Source: Alisma plantago-aquatica
Lineage: Eukaryota; Streptophyta; Magnoliopsida; Alismatales; Alismataceae
DNA: 64,000 bases
Assembly: GCA_963693085.1 (NCBI GenBank)
Contig: OY856409.1
Span: forward strand, 506,777,803-506,841,802
Direction of reading: 5' to 3'
The notes under the pieces were generated by a model. It ran no database searches. It was not told where the DNA came from and saw only the letters and a program-made list of their open reading frames with translations. The position numbers and the translations under genes were made by a program. Of this stretch, positions 12,901 to 24,087 are shown one piece after another. Positions within the stretch are counted from its first letter, which is position 1. The number at the start of each line of letters is the position of its first letter.

Positions 12901-13989
12901 TTCCATTTCCCCTTTGTCCCTCCACCTGAAAATTGTGTGAACAAGTCAAGAATGTTAATACCAAACCCTTCCCATGTAAGGGAAAAAATTATATGTATGC
13001 TTTCTTGATTAGAGCATTTAAATATTCACATAGGGGGATTTTGATTGTTTTCAATTGGGCACTCTATTTTAAAGCTATATTCACATCACCTATCGGTGTG
13101 GCATCTTACGTAAGCTTATAATCCCTAACACTATTCATGAAGTGTTACATGTTCTTTCACCTTGAGGATTGGGACTAAGAATATGCCACTTAGAGGAAGC
13201 CCTTATCTCCTGCATTCACACAAGCATCTAGTGCCATCTAATATCATAACAGTTGAAGCTATACCTTATAACTTGTTGCATGAGATTGATGAATGTGTCA
13301 TCCAATATGCGTGACAGGGATGCCAAATACCCGAGGGCCAAGGTCAACGCGTATGTGACATTCCAATATGTATAACCCATTCTTTAATAGTTAGCGAGCA
13401 TCATCCTTTGCATCCACTACCACTATGCATGCGCTGGTTGACTCTACAGTTGAAAAATTGAAGGGACAAATTTTAGTACTAAGATACAATTCCAACAACT
13501 CTAATAGTGAAGAAGTAAATGATACCATTTCCATGGATCCTCAATAGAATCTTGCTACCTTCCATGAGAGGTATTATGCAATTCCATGTTATCCATTCGA
13601 TTACACATTTAGGATTCCCATGACGAACCCACCATAAAACAGACAACCAATCTTCCTCCAAACATGCATCATATTTTCCTAACACCTCATGTGGTGCCGA
13701 TAGATCAACCAACAAATTGAAGGTTCAAAATCTATATACCAATGGAATATCTTGTTGAAGGCCCAATGGGTGGGGTTGAACCACCCAAGAATAAGAAATT
13801 TAAGGACCCAAACAACCCCCCATCAATGACGACTCATTTTTTGATAATGCCACCCCACCATCATACATGTCAAGTCATACCCTTGAAATTATCCCCAAAC
13901 AAGAGCTCTAGTGTTGGCATCACATAGGTTCTAGGCCACCCTCACCAATATTAGTTCTAAATCCATTCAAGAAACAACATAGATCACAC
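9987..13989 (+). other. Tat-like leader region, no gene seen
   Basis: Four kilobases with only short chance frames. It holds T-rich low-complexity tracts (about 10480-11010), two G-rich polypurine-like runs ('gggtgggggc' at about 10434 and 'ggggtgggggt' at about 10800), and the degenerate tandem repeats listed separately. The position between the primer binding site and the gag remnant suggests a long, decayed 5' leader. Confidence 0.4.
11690..12170 (+). repeat. Degenerate tandem repeat, two unit types
   Basis: Unit type one ('aaaacccaagataacgtcaa' then 'tactaccaaattttgac') recurs near 11696, 11921 and 11986. Unit type two ('aaaacccaagctaca' then 'ggtattggtctcggt') recurs near 11813 and 12104. 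Units are about 55-65 bases and strongly diverged. Tat/Ogre elements are known to carry such arrays in untranslated parts; here the array lies upstream of gag. Confidence 0.55.
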
Positions 13990-14404
13990 TAAAGGCACTA
14001 GCACAACATATAAAGGAAATAAAGGGACATAAGGAAGGACTCAAGTAGTTTGGGGACTTTTATTACTTCCCAAAAGAATGCCTACCAAAGAAACTCAAGG
14101 TTCCCAAGTTATCTAAATACAAAGGACATGGGGATCCATATCTTCATATGCCAACATGTTGCGAGGGCATGTTCGATGTAGAATATGATGAAAAAAACCT
14201 AATCATTCTTTTCCAAAGGTCACTTAAAGGACTATTTCAGGTCTATTACGCTAAAAGAAGTTAGAGACGATGAAATTTTTAGTCAGGTTAACTGCTACAT
14301 TGAGTGGTATGCTTAGAACATTGACCAGGGACAACCTTCCAACAATCGTGTAGATGGAGGGAACTGGTAGTGCAAATAGAAAATAAGACAATCAACAAGG
14401 AAGG
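13990..14404 (+). pseudogene. gag: Tat-like gypsy gag, upstream half
   Basis: Decayed Ty3/gypsy Gag core. One frame gives 'LKVPKLSKYKGHGDPYLHM', the conserved start of the plant retrotransposon gag domain (usually LKVPKFxKYxGTGDPxxHL). It is followed by 'DEKNLIILFQRSLKG' and later 'RWRELVVQI', the RWRE motif. Stops and a frameshift interrupt it near 14265. The gene is cut at 14404 by the Sirevirus and continues at 29277, where 'SFVDLIQVGKSIE' follows in the right order. The five bases GAAGG at 14400-14404 are the left copy of the Sirevirus target duplication. Confidence 0.65.
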
Positions 14405-15725
14405 TGTTGGCTAAATGGACATCATCAAAATCCCTTTGTTTTGAAAATGACAAACATTTCATTCTTGTGGATCTAATGTGCTATTTGAGTATTTTAGGAA
14501 CAAGGTGGATGATAAACTTTTGTAAGATCTACATGCTTAAATTGCTTTATTTTAATGATTGTAATCAAATGTAAACTTGTATAAATATTTAATGTACAAG
14601 TACTTAGATATCATGTAAATCAAGAATTTAGATCTTCCCTATCCACTCACAACACTTAGATAGGTCATCTCCTAAGATAGCGTCACAATTGCACATTGAT
14701 ACACACACTTAGTAAATGAATACATTGAATTAGGGATGTTCTCAGTCGAAAAAACTTCGACCGAGACACTCTCGGTTGACAAACTCCTCGACTGAGAAAA
14801 GACCCTCCTAGCCGTTAGACTGAGTTAGAAAAGTAGTTGGGAATTGAGTTAAACGTTGCAATACACTTTCCCCAGACTCACCCTCGGTCGAAAAATTCCT
14901 CGACCGAGAGACACTCGGTCGACAAACTTCTCGACCGAGAAGGTGTCTATCTGCACTTTTCATAAGTAATTAACTAGCCGTTACTAATGTAATTAATGGA
15001 TACCTAATGGCTAGTTAAGCACTAAGAACCCCCTAGATAGTGTCTAGAACGTCCCTAAGAACTAGTAGGCCATTCCTATAAATAGGACATGCCTTAGGAC
15101 ACCTAAACTCACTTGAGCACACATACTTGCAATTGAGAATCAATCTTTGTGAGCAATTGAGCAACTTCAACCCTTGCTAATCATTTCCATTGCTGGCATT
15201 TTGTGTCCTGTAAGCTAGAATCTCCTACCCACTATACTTCCACTTTCATACACATTGGATAGGAGATCAAAATGTTTGAAATAGGATTCAAGCCTTGTGC
15301 TTATGTGGCTATGGAGTGGAGAGGGTGAAATCTTCTCAGGTGGAGAAGCAGGACTTTGGACTACTTCTAAAAGGTCTCAACGGGAAGCTACTTCAAGGAG
15401 GAAGGCTACTTCAAGGGGAAGCTTGAAGTTACTTCAAGTGAAGGTTGCTTCAAGGTTGGTGAGATGACTTCGGATGAAGGCTGTCCAAAGGGTTTGGGAA
15501 GGTATTTGTAATTTTTTGTAATATCCTTGAGAAGGTAATAAAATTCAAATACTTTCAAAATCCCAATAGGAAACAATTGGGTAGTGGACTGACTCCATTA
15601 GTTTTTGCTAAGGGTGGAACCACTCTAAATCCTTGTCTCCTTCTTCTACATCCTTGTGGTTGTTTGTTGGTTGAATTATTTTAAAAATTATTATAAAACC
15701 CTATTCACCCCCTAGTGGTTTTTCA
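14405..15725 (+). repeat. Sirevirus 5' LTR
   Basis: Begins TGTTGGCTAAATGG and ends TTTTTCA just before the primer site. U3 contains four hairpins of the type CTCGGTCGA, 8 bases, TCGACCGAG at 14741-14765, 14771-14796, 14883-14908 and 14914-14939. TATAAATA follows at 15077-15084 and an AATAAA at 15537-15542. It is slightly longer than the 3' LTR, which has lost one hairpin. Confidence 0.93.
15077..15084 (+). promoter_or_regulatory. TATA box of Sirevirus 5' LTR
   Basis: TATAAATA, conserved at the same place in the 3' LTR (28620-28627). It lies about 140 bases downstream of the last U3 hairpin. Confidence 0.7.
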
Positions 15726-15727
15726 AT

Positions 15728-15738
15728 TGGTATCAGAG
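15728..15738 (+). promoter_or_regulatory. Primer binding site, initiator tRNA-Met
   Basis: TGGTATCAGAG two bases after the 5' LTR end, the usual copia priming site for minus-strand DNA. Confidence 0.9.
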
Positions 15739-15774
15739 TAGGCTTCAAGGAACTTTAACAAAGTCTTGAAGAAA

Positions 15775-15987
15775 ATGGGTGATGGGGTACTAAACAACCT
15801 CAACTTGGAAGGAATAGTCGTAGACCGGCCTCCACCATTTGATGGTACCAACTACACCTATTGGAAAAGGAGGATGCAATTCTACTTTCAAGGAATCAAC
15901 TGGGATATCTGGAGAATGGTGTCAAATGCCTATGATCTTCCTCAAATTGACTATGCTACATGGGATGCAAACACGGTGAGATCAGCT
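15775..15987 (+). pseudogene. gag: Sirevirus gag, first segment
   Basis: Start of the Sirevirus Gag at the ATG at 15775, 37 bases after the primer site. It encodes the N-terminal block with 'PPPFDGTNYTYWKRRMQFY', typical of the copia Gag family with DUF4219/UBN2 domains. The frame is open until 15987, where the gypsy element at 15988 interrupts it. CAGCT at 15983-15987 is the left target copy. Removing the insert and one target copy brings this segment directly into the frame that resumes at 22537, so the insertion alone broke this junction. Confidence 0.9.
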
Positions 15988-17589
15988 TGATGTGCACAAA
16001 TCATATCACCTTTTGGATCATGTTTGGTTGCATATCCATGTTATTTTGACTCAATTATCACTCTCATTCATGCTAGATTCTATATTTTTAGCTATTCTTA
16101 CTTGTCTCATGGTTTGGATTGTAGGTACCACATATTACAATAAAATTATAAGGAATATATCATATTATCTCTTATTGGATCACTCCTCAAGTATATACAT
16201 GTTTTGGGGTTCAAAATTGCGCAAATACCACTTTTTACGACATGTAAATTGGACCTACACACTGAAAGTTATGATCAAAATACACAACAGCCCAGAACAG
16301 CAAAGTGCACGCCGTGCACCTGGAGCATCGAGAAGAATGAAAGTTTCTGGAAAGTTGCATGGCGTGCACCTGAGAGCTGAAAGTTTCTGGAAAGTTGCAC
16401 GACGTGTATTTCTTCAGCGCATGCCGTGCACAATGCATTCTGGAGTAAACTGAAAGTTTCTGGAAAGTTGCACGGCGTGCACCTGACAGTTTCAACATTT
16501 TGAAAAATACAAGTTTTTGTTTAAAACGAAGTGGGAACTTAATGGGCGGTTATGCCCGGTCATTTGTGGAAGTTCTCTCGTCCTAGAGTAAGCCTAGAGC
16601 ATAGGAGGGTGATTTGGAGGGGAAAGGAGGTGGTTTCTTGCCAAAGAACCCTCATTCTTCCTCTCTTCTTCTCCAAGCTTCTTCTCCAAGGTGCAGCAGA
16701 GCTTCTTCACTCCACAAAGCTTCTCGAGAGGGAAGTTTGTCTGGTTTAGAGCAGCTGTAGAAGTGGGATTTCGTCCTTAAGTCGGAATTCTACCTTCCTT
16801 TGATTACACCTTGGGATTGCTTAGCTTTTCCTTCTCTAAACCATGCTAAACTCTGAAATTTCTACACATTTTCTACTGTACATCATTATGGATGAGTAGA
16901 CTCTTTTTCTTGGCATGGGAGAGTAACTACCATATCATATCTTGTATGAACATATGAATTTCATACTAAATGTTAGTTTCTTGCATGTTCCAAGAGTTGT
17001 TTCAGATCTGAAATGCTTATTTGTGTGATTGGCCATCATACTTGCATGTTTTATGCTTTCTTTCATAATCTGAGAAGAAGTGTTTGAGAGTATGGAGTTA
17101 CTCTTTTGGAAACTTGTTCTTGACCGCGAGAGTGGCTGGGATTATGTTGAGGAGAAAGGTTTGTGATTTGAAATGAAATACATACACGAGAGTGATGTAT
17201 GGAGTTAAAATCGTCATCACTTCACCGGGAGGTGAGTGATGACTACAAACCTCCTTTGCAAGTTAATTAACATGTTTAAATTCATATTTTAATATAAGCT
17301 ATGATGTGATAGTGAAATCCCAAGTCTAAGATCCTTCCAAATCTAAATCTTAACCTTTCTTAAGTGATAATGTACTGTTTTGTTTTAAATCTATAATTTA
17401 GTTGTTCTAATTCAATCATCTTTTGTACAACGATCTAGATTATTGAAAATCATAACTCATGCGCCTAACTAACCAATACTCCTAGTGTTCGACCTCGACT
17501 ACAACTACTCTCGTATATTTGCGGGATATATCTAGTTGAGTAAAAGATCATTCTTAATGATTGAAACTCGTTAGTGTAAATAACCAACA
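15988..17589 (+). repeat. TR-GAG 5' LTR
   Basis: TGATGTGCAC at the start, ACCAACA at the end. Contains a cluster of GC-rich near-palindromes (for example GTGCACGCCGTGCAC at 16305-16319) repeated about every 40-55 bases up to 16485, with 'gaaagtttctggaaagttgca' between them. It is nearly the same as 20888-22531. The 153-codon open frame at 15992-16453 lies wholly in the LTR and is not treated as a gene. Confidence 0.93.
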
Positions 17590-17595
17590 CGTTTT

Positions 17596-17613
17596 TGGTG
17601 CCGTTGCCGGGGA
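17596..17613 (+). promoter_or_regulatory. Primer binding site, tRNA-Asp type
   Basis: TGGTGCCGTTGCCGGGGA, six bases after the LTR. It matches the plant gypsy site TGGCGCCGTTGCCGGGGA with one C-to-T change. Confidence 0.8.
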
Positions 17614-17829
17614 GCATCGGTATTCCTGTTAGAGTAAGAGTTGATGATAAGTAAATGAGACTAGATCACAACCTTCATATCCACCATCATATCCATAAAT
17701 CATAATTCATCATGATCATCATAATTTGTTGTATCTTCCACGTTTGTTTTTGTATCTCACTCACCTTGTTTATTTGCAGGAGCATATGGGGTGTTCATAA
17801 AAAGATCCTTGAACCATGCATATCTCTAC

Positions 17830-19568
17830 ATTTAGAAAATGAACACACTATTTGCAGCCCTCATAGAGCAAGAAAGAGTGAAACCCAAACATGTATGGAG
17901 GAATCACAACCCATACAACCATCATCCATGTCACCATCATCCAAACGACATTCACCCATGCATCCTTCATCCACATCACCATCATTCACACCTAATTTAC
18001 CACCAACACCCATACCACATTCTTCCACACCCTCATATCCACCACCTTCATCCATACCACATACACCACCTCCACCTACGCCACATCCACCTAATCCTCC
18101 GGATCCACATGAAGAACTAGTCAAGGAGGATGACCTTCCTCTTAAGGACTACTTTGGTACAACTGCAATGCACATGAGTGGGCCTATTAATATTTCATAA
18201 TTTAAGGAAGAGGAGTTTTCTATTAGCCTAGCCATCATACAATTGCTACAGCTGAATGCATTTGGAGGGACACCAATGGAGGATCCAAACCTCCACATTG
18301 CTGAATTTCTATAGTTGCTAAGCACCATAAAGATATATGGCGTTCCTACTGATGGGATACGTCTAATCCTTTTTCCATTCTCTCTTAGAGATAGAGCCAA
18401 GGCATGGCTCTATACTTTGCCTAAGAAGTCAATCGGCACTTGGGAGGAGCTTCTAAAGGTCTTTTTGGCAAAATATTTTCCACCTAGCAAAACTTTGCAG
18501 CTAAGGTGTCAACTCATCAATTATTCTCAAAGGGATGGAGAGACCTTGTATGATACATGGGAGAGGTTCAAAGATCTTCAACATCTTTGTCCACATCATG
18601 GTCTAAGCAATTGGCTTCTATTGCAATCTTTCTACAATGGTTTGTGCTACAATACAAGGATGTCTATTGATGCAGCTACAAATGGAGCTCTAATGAATAA
18701 ATCTTATGGAGAAGCCTATACTATTATTGAAGATATGGCAACAAATCATTTCTAATGGAGTTCGGCTACAAGCTACCACCCATCCTTTTCACATACTACT
18801 TCCGAAAAGCAAAGGGAAGATCACACGGTTGGTGCTATAGACATAATTGCAGCAAAGATAGACAGTTTATCACAAAGGTTTGATAAGCTAAGCACACAGC
18901 CATTTCAAGCAACCAATATTATTTGTGATTCATGTGGGTTTCTTGGACACTCATCTTCTACATGTTATGCTTCTTCTATTTATTCTCCAATGGGCTACAC
19001 TCCACCAGGCTTCTACAGCAATGCAAACCCAGATTTCATTCAGCCACAACAACCACAAGTAACTTCTAGATTAGAGTTCATGCTTGCAACATTTGTTTCA
19101 ACTCAAAAGTAGCAAAATGAGGAGTTCCATCAACAAAGACAATCAATGAAGGGTGCCATTTTCCAACTCTCTTCTAAGGTGGATGATATTACCACTCATG
19201 CACACATCTTGGAGAAACAAATTACCCAGCAAGCTCTTTTTAGCAAAGAAGCATTTCCACCTTTCTTGCCTAGTCCACTGGAGATGAATCCTACATATTT
19301 CAGGCCGGTGACATTGAAGAATGGAGCTGTTATAGAGGTATATCCTTCAAAGTATGATGATGTTGATATCCATGATGATTATGAAGTTGCAACTAAAGGG
19401 GAGAAAGCTACAACACATGTTCTACATGTTGATTCTTCAAGCAAGCCACATGTCCTTCCTCCTCACATTCTAGATGACACATCACTTTATAATGAGACCA
19501 CTCTTCCCAACTCATATTTTGATGATGCTTCAAAGAAGAATGAAAAGAAAAATAGTATTGGCATATAA
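17830..19568 (+). pseudogene. gag: TR-GAG gag, one frame with four stops
   Basis: Athila-type Gag in a single frame with no frameshift. The N-terminal part is rich in Pro, Ser and His (17900-18090). The Retrotrans_gag core spans about 18240-18750, with 'LRDRAKAWLYTLP', 'FLAKYFPPSKT' and 'ETLYDTWERFKDL'. An intact CCHC knuckle lies at 18924-18965 (C-x2-C-x4-H-x4-C). A C-terminal 'KVDDITTHAHILEKQITQQ' block follows. Stops fall at 18198, 18312, 18753 and 19110. All fit CAA or CAG turned into TAA or TAG; the third is CAA (Gln) in the related gag at 33820-33830. Gag would coat RNA supplied with enzymes by another element. The exact start is uncertain; upstream ATGs exist at 17712 and 17839. Confidence 0.85.
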
Positions 19569-20887
19569 AAGACTACTCTTGTTGCAGCTCATAGGTGATT
19601 TCGCTTGCCCCAAATCAAGGACATATTTGCAAAGAGGCATAAATCTTTAGCACAACAATTTCCAGCTGCAAATCAGAGCACCGGTCCTCCATGGACTTTG
19701 ATGTTTCCACCATGATGAGGTACCCGATTGCAACCTTTTTAGTTTGATTTATGCAGTGAGGACACTGCATATTTCAAGCTTAGGGGGGAGCAACCGGATT
19801 GTCACTTAGTTCTTTTAGATTTTCCCTTTCATGTTATTTGCTTCTTGTCATTTGCTTTTATTTTGTGTTCACATTTCAGTCTTTTATTTTCAATTATGCT
19901 CTTCTTGTGGAAAATCTAGTATGATATGAGGTTTATCATTTATATGTGGATAGAACTCCTATGCTTAACTGATTGTCCTCTTTTGATGAGAAATATCATT
20001 TGGATAAATTGTAAAAGACATGCATTAATCAAATGAAAACTTTTGGCCATCAACATGTGCTTAACTATGGTTTATGCTTCTAACCTGAACATTCATCTTT
20101 CACATCCTTGATTGCTTAAAACATGTAATGGTTTCAATTTTTATGAGTAAATCAACTTTACAATATCATTTGGAATACGAGATGCCCTTGCCAAGCTCTT
20201 AGTGCATTTTCAACCACTCTTTCTATGAAATTTTTTCAAAACAAATGAATGAAATCTAGCTAATGTTGCAATTTAGTTGACTCTCCTAACTTTTGAAAAA
20301 AAAATTAAAATTTCTTTTGGCTTATCTCATCTTTATACCCCATAAAAGATGGCTAAACTGCCCACATATCATGCTAGCCTAGTTTAAGTCTGATCTGGCC
20401 ACGATGGCTAGGTGGTATGTCTTAAAAGAGGGTAAAATACCCCAACCGACATTCCACGTGTGCATAAGCCTACATTAGCAGCCGAGTGTCGGAACTCATA
20501 ATCCATTATCATATCATTTTTGGGAAAGAAGGAGAGTACAACTAAAATTGTCAATTTTAACTAAGATTTCATCATTTGTATCCTTAATAGTTGAGAGTTT
20601 GAGTTGCACATCCACTAATTGTTTGGCTTGGTCATCCAAATTCTACTTAGTGTTGTTTAATTGATTGATTCATTTAATTGTGACCACCCCTGCTGAACTA
20701 AAAATCTCTTTCTTGGGTGTTTAAGTTGAATTGATGGCTATGAGCATAAACATGTTGATCATGGTTGGTTTGGTTTTATACACATCTTTCATTTCATTTG
20801 ATCTATTCATGAACTTGACAATTCTTCATTTATGTTTCTATGCTCTTTTTGCTTGAGGACAAGCAATGGTTTAAGCTTAGGGGGATT
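19569..20887 (+). other. TR-GAG 3' untranslated region with two polypurine tracts
   Basis: No pol remnant is seen. A polypurine tract 'aagcttaggggggag' at 19776-19790 and a second, 'agcttagggggatt', at 20874-20887 next to the 3' LTR both follow a 'gaggaca' motif. The second is the functional one by position. The first may mark an older 3' end or a duplicated untranslated segment. Confidence 0.65.
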
Positions 20888-22531
20888 TGATGTGCACAAA
20901 TCATATCACCTTTTGGATCATGTTTGGTTGCATATCCATGTTGTTTTGACTCAATTATCACTCTCATTCATGCTAGATTCTATATTTTTAGCTATTCTTA
21001 CTTGTCTCATGGTTTGGATTGTAGGTACCACATATTGCAATGAAATTATGAGGAATATATCATATTATCTCTTATTGGATCACTCCTCAAGTATCTACAT
21101 GATTTGGGGTTCGAAATTGCGCAAATACCACTTTTTACGGCATGTAAATCAGACCTACACACTGAAAGTTATGATCAAAATACACAACAGCCCAGAACAG
21201 CAAAGTGCACGCCGTGCACCAACAATGCACGCCGTGCACCTGGAGTATCGAGCAGAATGAAAGTTTCTGGAAAGTTGCACGGTGTGCACCTGGGAGCTGA
21301 AGGTTTCTGGAAAGTTGCACAATGTGCATTTCTTCAGCGCACGCCGTGCACAATGCATTCTGGAGCAAACTGAAAGTTTTTGGAAAGTTGCACGGCGTGC
21401 ACTTTAAAGTGCACGGCGTGCACCTGGCAGTTTCAACATTTTGAAAAATATGAGTTTTTGTTTAAAACGAAGTGGGAACTTAATGGGCGGTTATTCCCGG
21501 TCATTTGCGGAAGTTCTCTCATCCTAGAGCAAGCCTAGAGCATAGGAGGGCGATTTGGAGGGGAAAGGAGGTGGTTTCTTGCCAAAGAACCCTCATTCTT
21601 CCTCTCTTCTTCTCCAAGCTTCTTCTCCAAGGTGCAACAGAGCTTCTTCACTCTACAAAGCTTCTCGGGAGGGAAGTTTGTCCGGTTTGGAGCAGCTGTA
21701 GAAGTGGAATTTCGTCCTCAAGTCGGAATTCTACCTTCCTTTGGTTACACCTTGGGATTGCTTAGCTTTTCCTTCTCTAAACCATGCAAAACTCTGAAAT
21801 TTCTGCACATTTTCTGCTGTACATCATTATGGATGAGTAGACTCTTTTTCTTGGGCATGGGAGAGTAACTCCCATATCATAGCTTGTATGAACATATGAA
21901 TTTCGTACTAAATCTTAGTTTCTTGCATGTTCCAAGAGTTGTTTCAGATCTGAAATACTTGTTTGTGTGATTGGCCATCATACTTGCATGTTTTATGCTT
22001 TCTTTCATAATCTGAGAAGAAGTGTTTGAGAGTATGGAGTTACTCTTTTGGCAACTTGTTCTTGACCGCGAGAGTGGCTGGGATTATGTTGAGGAGCAAG
22101 GTTTGTGATTTGAAATGAAATACATACACGAGAATGATGTATGGAGTTAAAATAGTCATCACTTCACCGGGAGGTGAGTGATGACTACAAACCTCATTTG
22201 CAAGTTAATTAACATGTTTAAATTCATATTTTAATATAAGCTATGATGTGATAGTGAAATCCCAAGTCTAAGATCCTTCCAAATCTAAATCTTAACCTTT
22301 CTTAAGTGATAATGTACTGTTTTGTTTTAAATCTATAATTTAGTTGTTCTAATTCAATCATCTTGTGTACAATGATCTAGATTATTGAAAATCATAACTC
22401 ATGCGCCTAACTAACCAACGCTCCTTGTGTTCGACCTCGACTACAACTATTCTCGTATATTTACGGGATATAGCTAGTTGAGTAAAAGATCATTCTTAAT
22501 GATTGAAACTCGTTAGTGTAAATAACCAACA
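20888..22531 (+). repeat. TR-GAG 3' LTR
   Basis: Begins TGATGTGCAC right after the polypurine tract and ends ACCAACA. Compared with the 5' LTR it has two extra copies of the GTGCAC palindrome (near 21228 and 21405), which accounts for most of its extra length. Scattered substitutions show the insertion is not recent. Confidence 0.93.
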
Positions 22532-22536
22532 CAACT

Positions 22537-24087
22537 CAATTAAATGCAAAAGCTGTAAGTATTCTTTATTGTTTAATTTCCGTAGGTGAGTTCAATAGAA
22601 TTTCAAATTGTGAAACTACATATAAGATATGGCATAGACTCTCTATTACCTATGAAGGAACTGTTCAAGTAAAAAATTCCAAAATTGGCATGCTTAAACA
22701 AAAGTTTGAACAGTTTCGTATGGAACCAAATGAGTCTATTAGTGAAATGTATGCAAAGTTTTCTTCTATTGTTAATGGTTTGAATGCATTAGGTAAATCC
22801 ATTAGTGAAGAAGATCAAGTGTCAAAAATTCTTAGGTCTCTTCCTCCTAAGTACAAGACTAAGGTGACCGCAAGTGAAGAAGCCAATGACCTCACCCGAC
22901 TAAGGATGGAGCTATTCATTGGCAACTTAGAAGCACATGAGGAAACCTTGGAGGAGGAAGAAAGACGAGAGCATGAAATTCAACAAGGAAGAAAGAAGGA
23001 CATGGATTTCAAGGCTACAAAGGTCATCACTCAAGAAAGTGATGAGACAAGTGATGGAGATGAGGGAGAAGAATCTCTAATTGTAAATGATAAGAAATAT
23101 AGAAGATTTAAATCTAACAAAATTATTAGTTCTTCTTCTTCTTCCTCTCCTAGGTGTTTTGAATGTGGAAAGAAGTGACATCTTAAGAATGAATGTCCTA
23201 AAGCAAAGAAAGGGAAGAAAAGCTCATCCAAGAAGAAGGGAGAAAATGCATACAAAGCTGCATGGGATGAGTCAAGTGATAGTGAGAGTGGAGAAGAAAA
23301 TGTGGAGTGTCTCATGGACAAAGAAGATGATAGTGATGATTCTCAAGAGGTAAGCCTTCTTGATTTTCCAAAAGAAGATATAATTACTAGTATTCAAGAT
23401 ACTCATGACAAATATGTTGATTGCAAAAAGAAACTAAAGAAATTTACTAGAACTGATGAGGATTTATATGCTAAATTAAATAATCTTTCTTTTGAAAAGG
23501 ACAAAGTTATTTCTGAAAACCTTACTTTGAAATCATCCTTAAATGGTTGCAATATGAAGGTGCTTACTTTAGAAACAAACTATGGTCTTCTTTCTCAAGA
23601 AAAGGTTGAATTTCTTGCAAAACTAAATAATTTTCAGACTCAACCTATCCTATGTATTCATGTAGATTATGTTGCCGTTGTTAAAGAAAGAGATGCTTTA
23701 TCGTCTGATCTAGATCAAGCAAAGTTAGATATCAAAAAGAAAATGGATGAGATTGCTAAGTTACAAAAAGAAGTTAGTATCTTAAGAAATAATGGTATTC
23801 TTGATAAGATCCTAAATAACTCTTTTGGTTATAGTGGGAGAAGAGGTTTAGGATATGTTCCAAAAGAAAACTCTTATCAACGCAAACCTAGGAGAAGTCA
23901 AGCACCCAAGACCAAGATCATGTTTGTACCCAAGAACACAACTCAAAATCCTAGGAAGAGAAATGAAATTGATTCTATTTGCTGTCACCATTGCTTGCGT
24001 CTTGGAAATTATTCCTTCTCACGTCCTTACAAGAAAAAGGATGTTGAGTTAGTATGGGTTCCAAGACTCCACACTTCGAAAATTTAA
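22537..24087 (+). pseudogene. gag: Sirevirus gag, main segment
   Basis: Gag resumes at 22537 in the same frame as 15775-15987. It reads the UBN2 core ('TTYKIWHRLSITYEGT', 'MLKQKFEQFRMEPNESISEM', 'SLPPKYKTKVTA') and then an acidic stretch. The CCHC knuckle at 23155-23196 is broken in the middle by a TGA at 23176 (the codon after CGKK, normally Gly). After the knuckle come a Lys/Ser-rich tract and a long coiled coil (about 23390-23790, heptads such as 'KMDEIAKLQKEVSILRNN'). Such coiled-coil tails are a known Sirevirus Gag feature. A basic tail and a 'WVPR' motif lead to the stop at 24085. Only one stop separates this from an open frame. Confidence 0.9.

Larger units (their letters stand above)
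15988..22531 (+). mobile_element. Gag-only Athila-like gypsy element (TR-GAG type)
   Basis: LTR retrotransposon of 6544 bp nested in the Sirevirus gag. It has two LTRs (1602 and 1644 bp), a gypsy-type primer site, a full-length gag frame and a polypurine tract, but no protease, RT, RNase H or integrase. The interior is only 3.3 kb. Flanks CAGCT (15983-15987) and CAACT (22532-22536) are a target duplication with one transition. Non-autonomous elements of this design are known in plants as TR-GAG elements. The Gag closely resembles that of the truncated Athila block at 33499, a possible relative of its helper. Confidence 0.88.

Noticed and set aside
15992..16453. 153-codon frame, with a 142-codon counterpart at 20832-21260, seemingly a conserved protein.
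   Set aside because: Both lie in the two LTRs of one element, so they are alike because LTRs are copies; no known domain is seen.
16300..16490. CRISPR-like regularly spaced repeats.
   Set aside because: The units are in a retrotransposon LTR of a plant-type sequence, the spacers are themselves repeated, and there are no cas genes.
17839..18124. His/Pro-rich and Gly-rich frames on both strands.
   Set aside because: Alternative readings of the CCA-rich N-terminal tract of TR-GAG gag.
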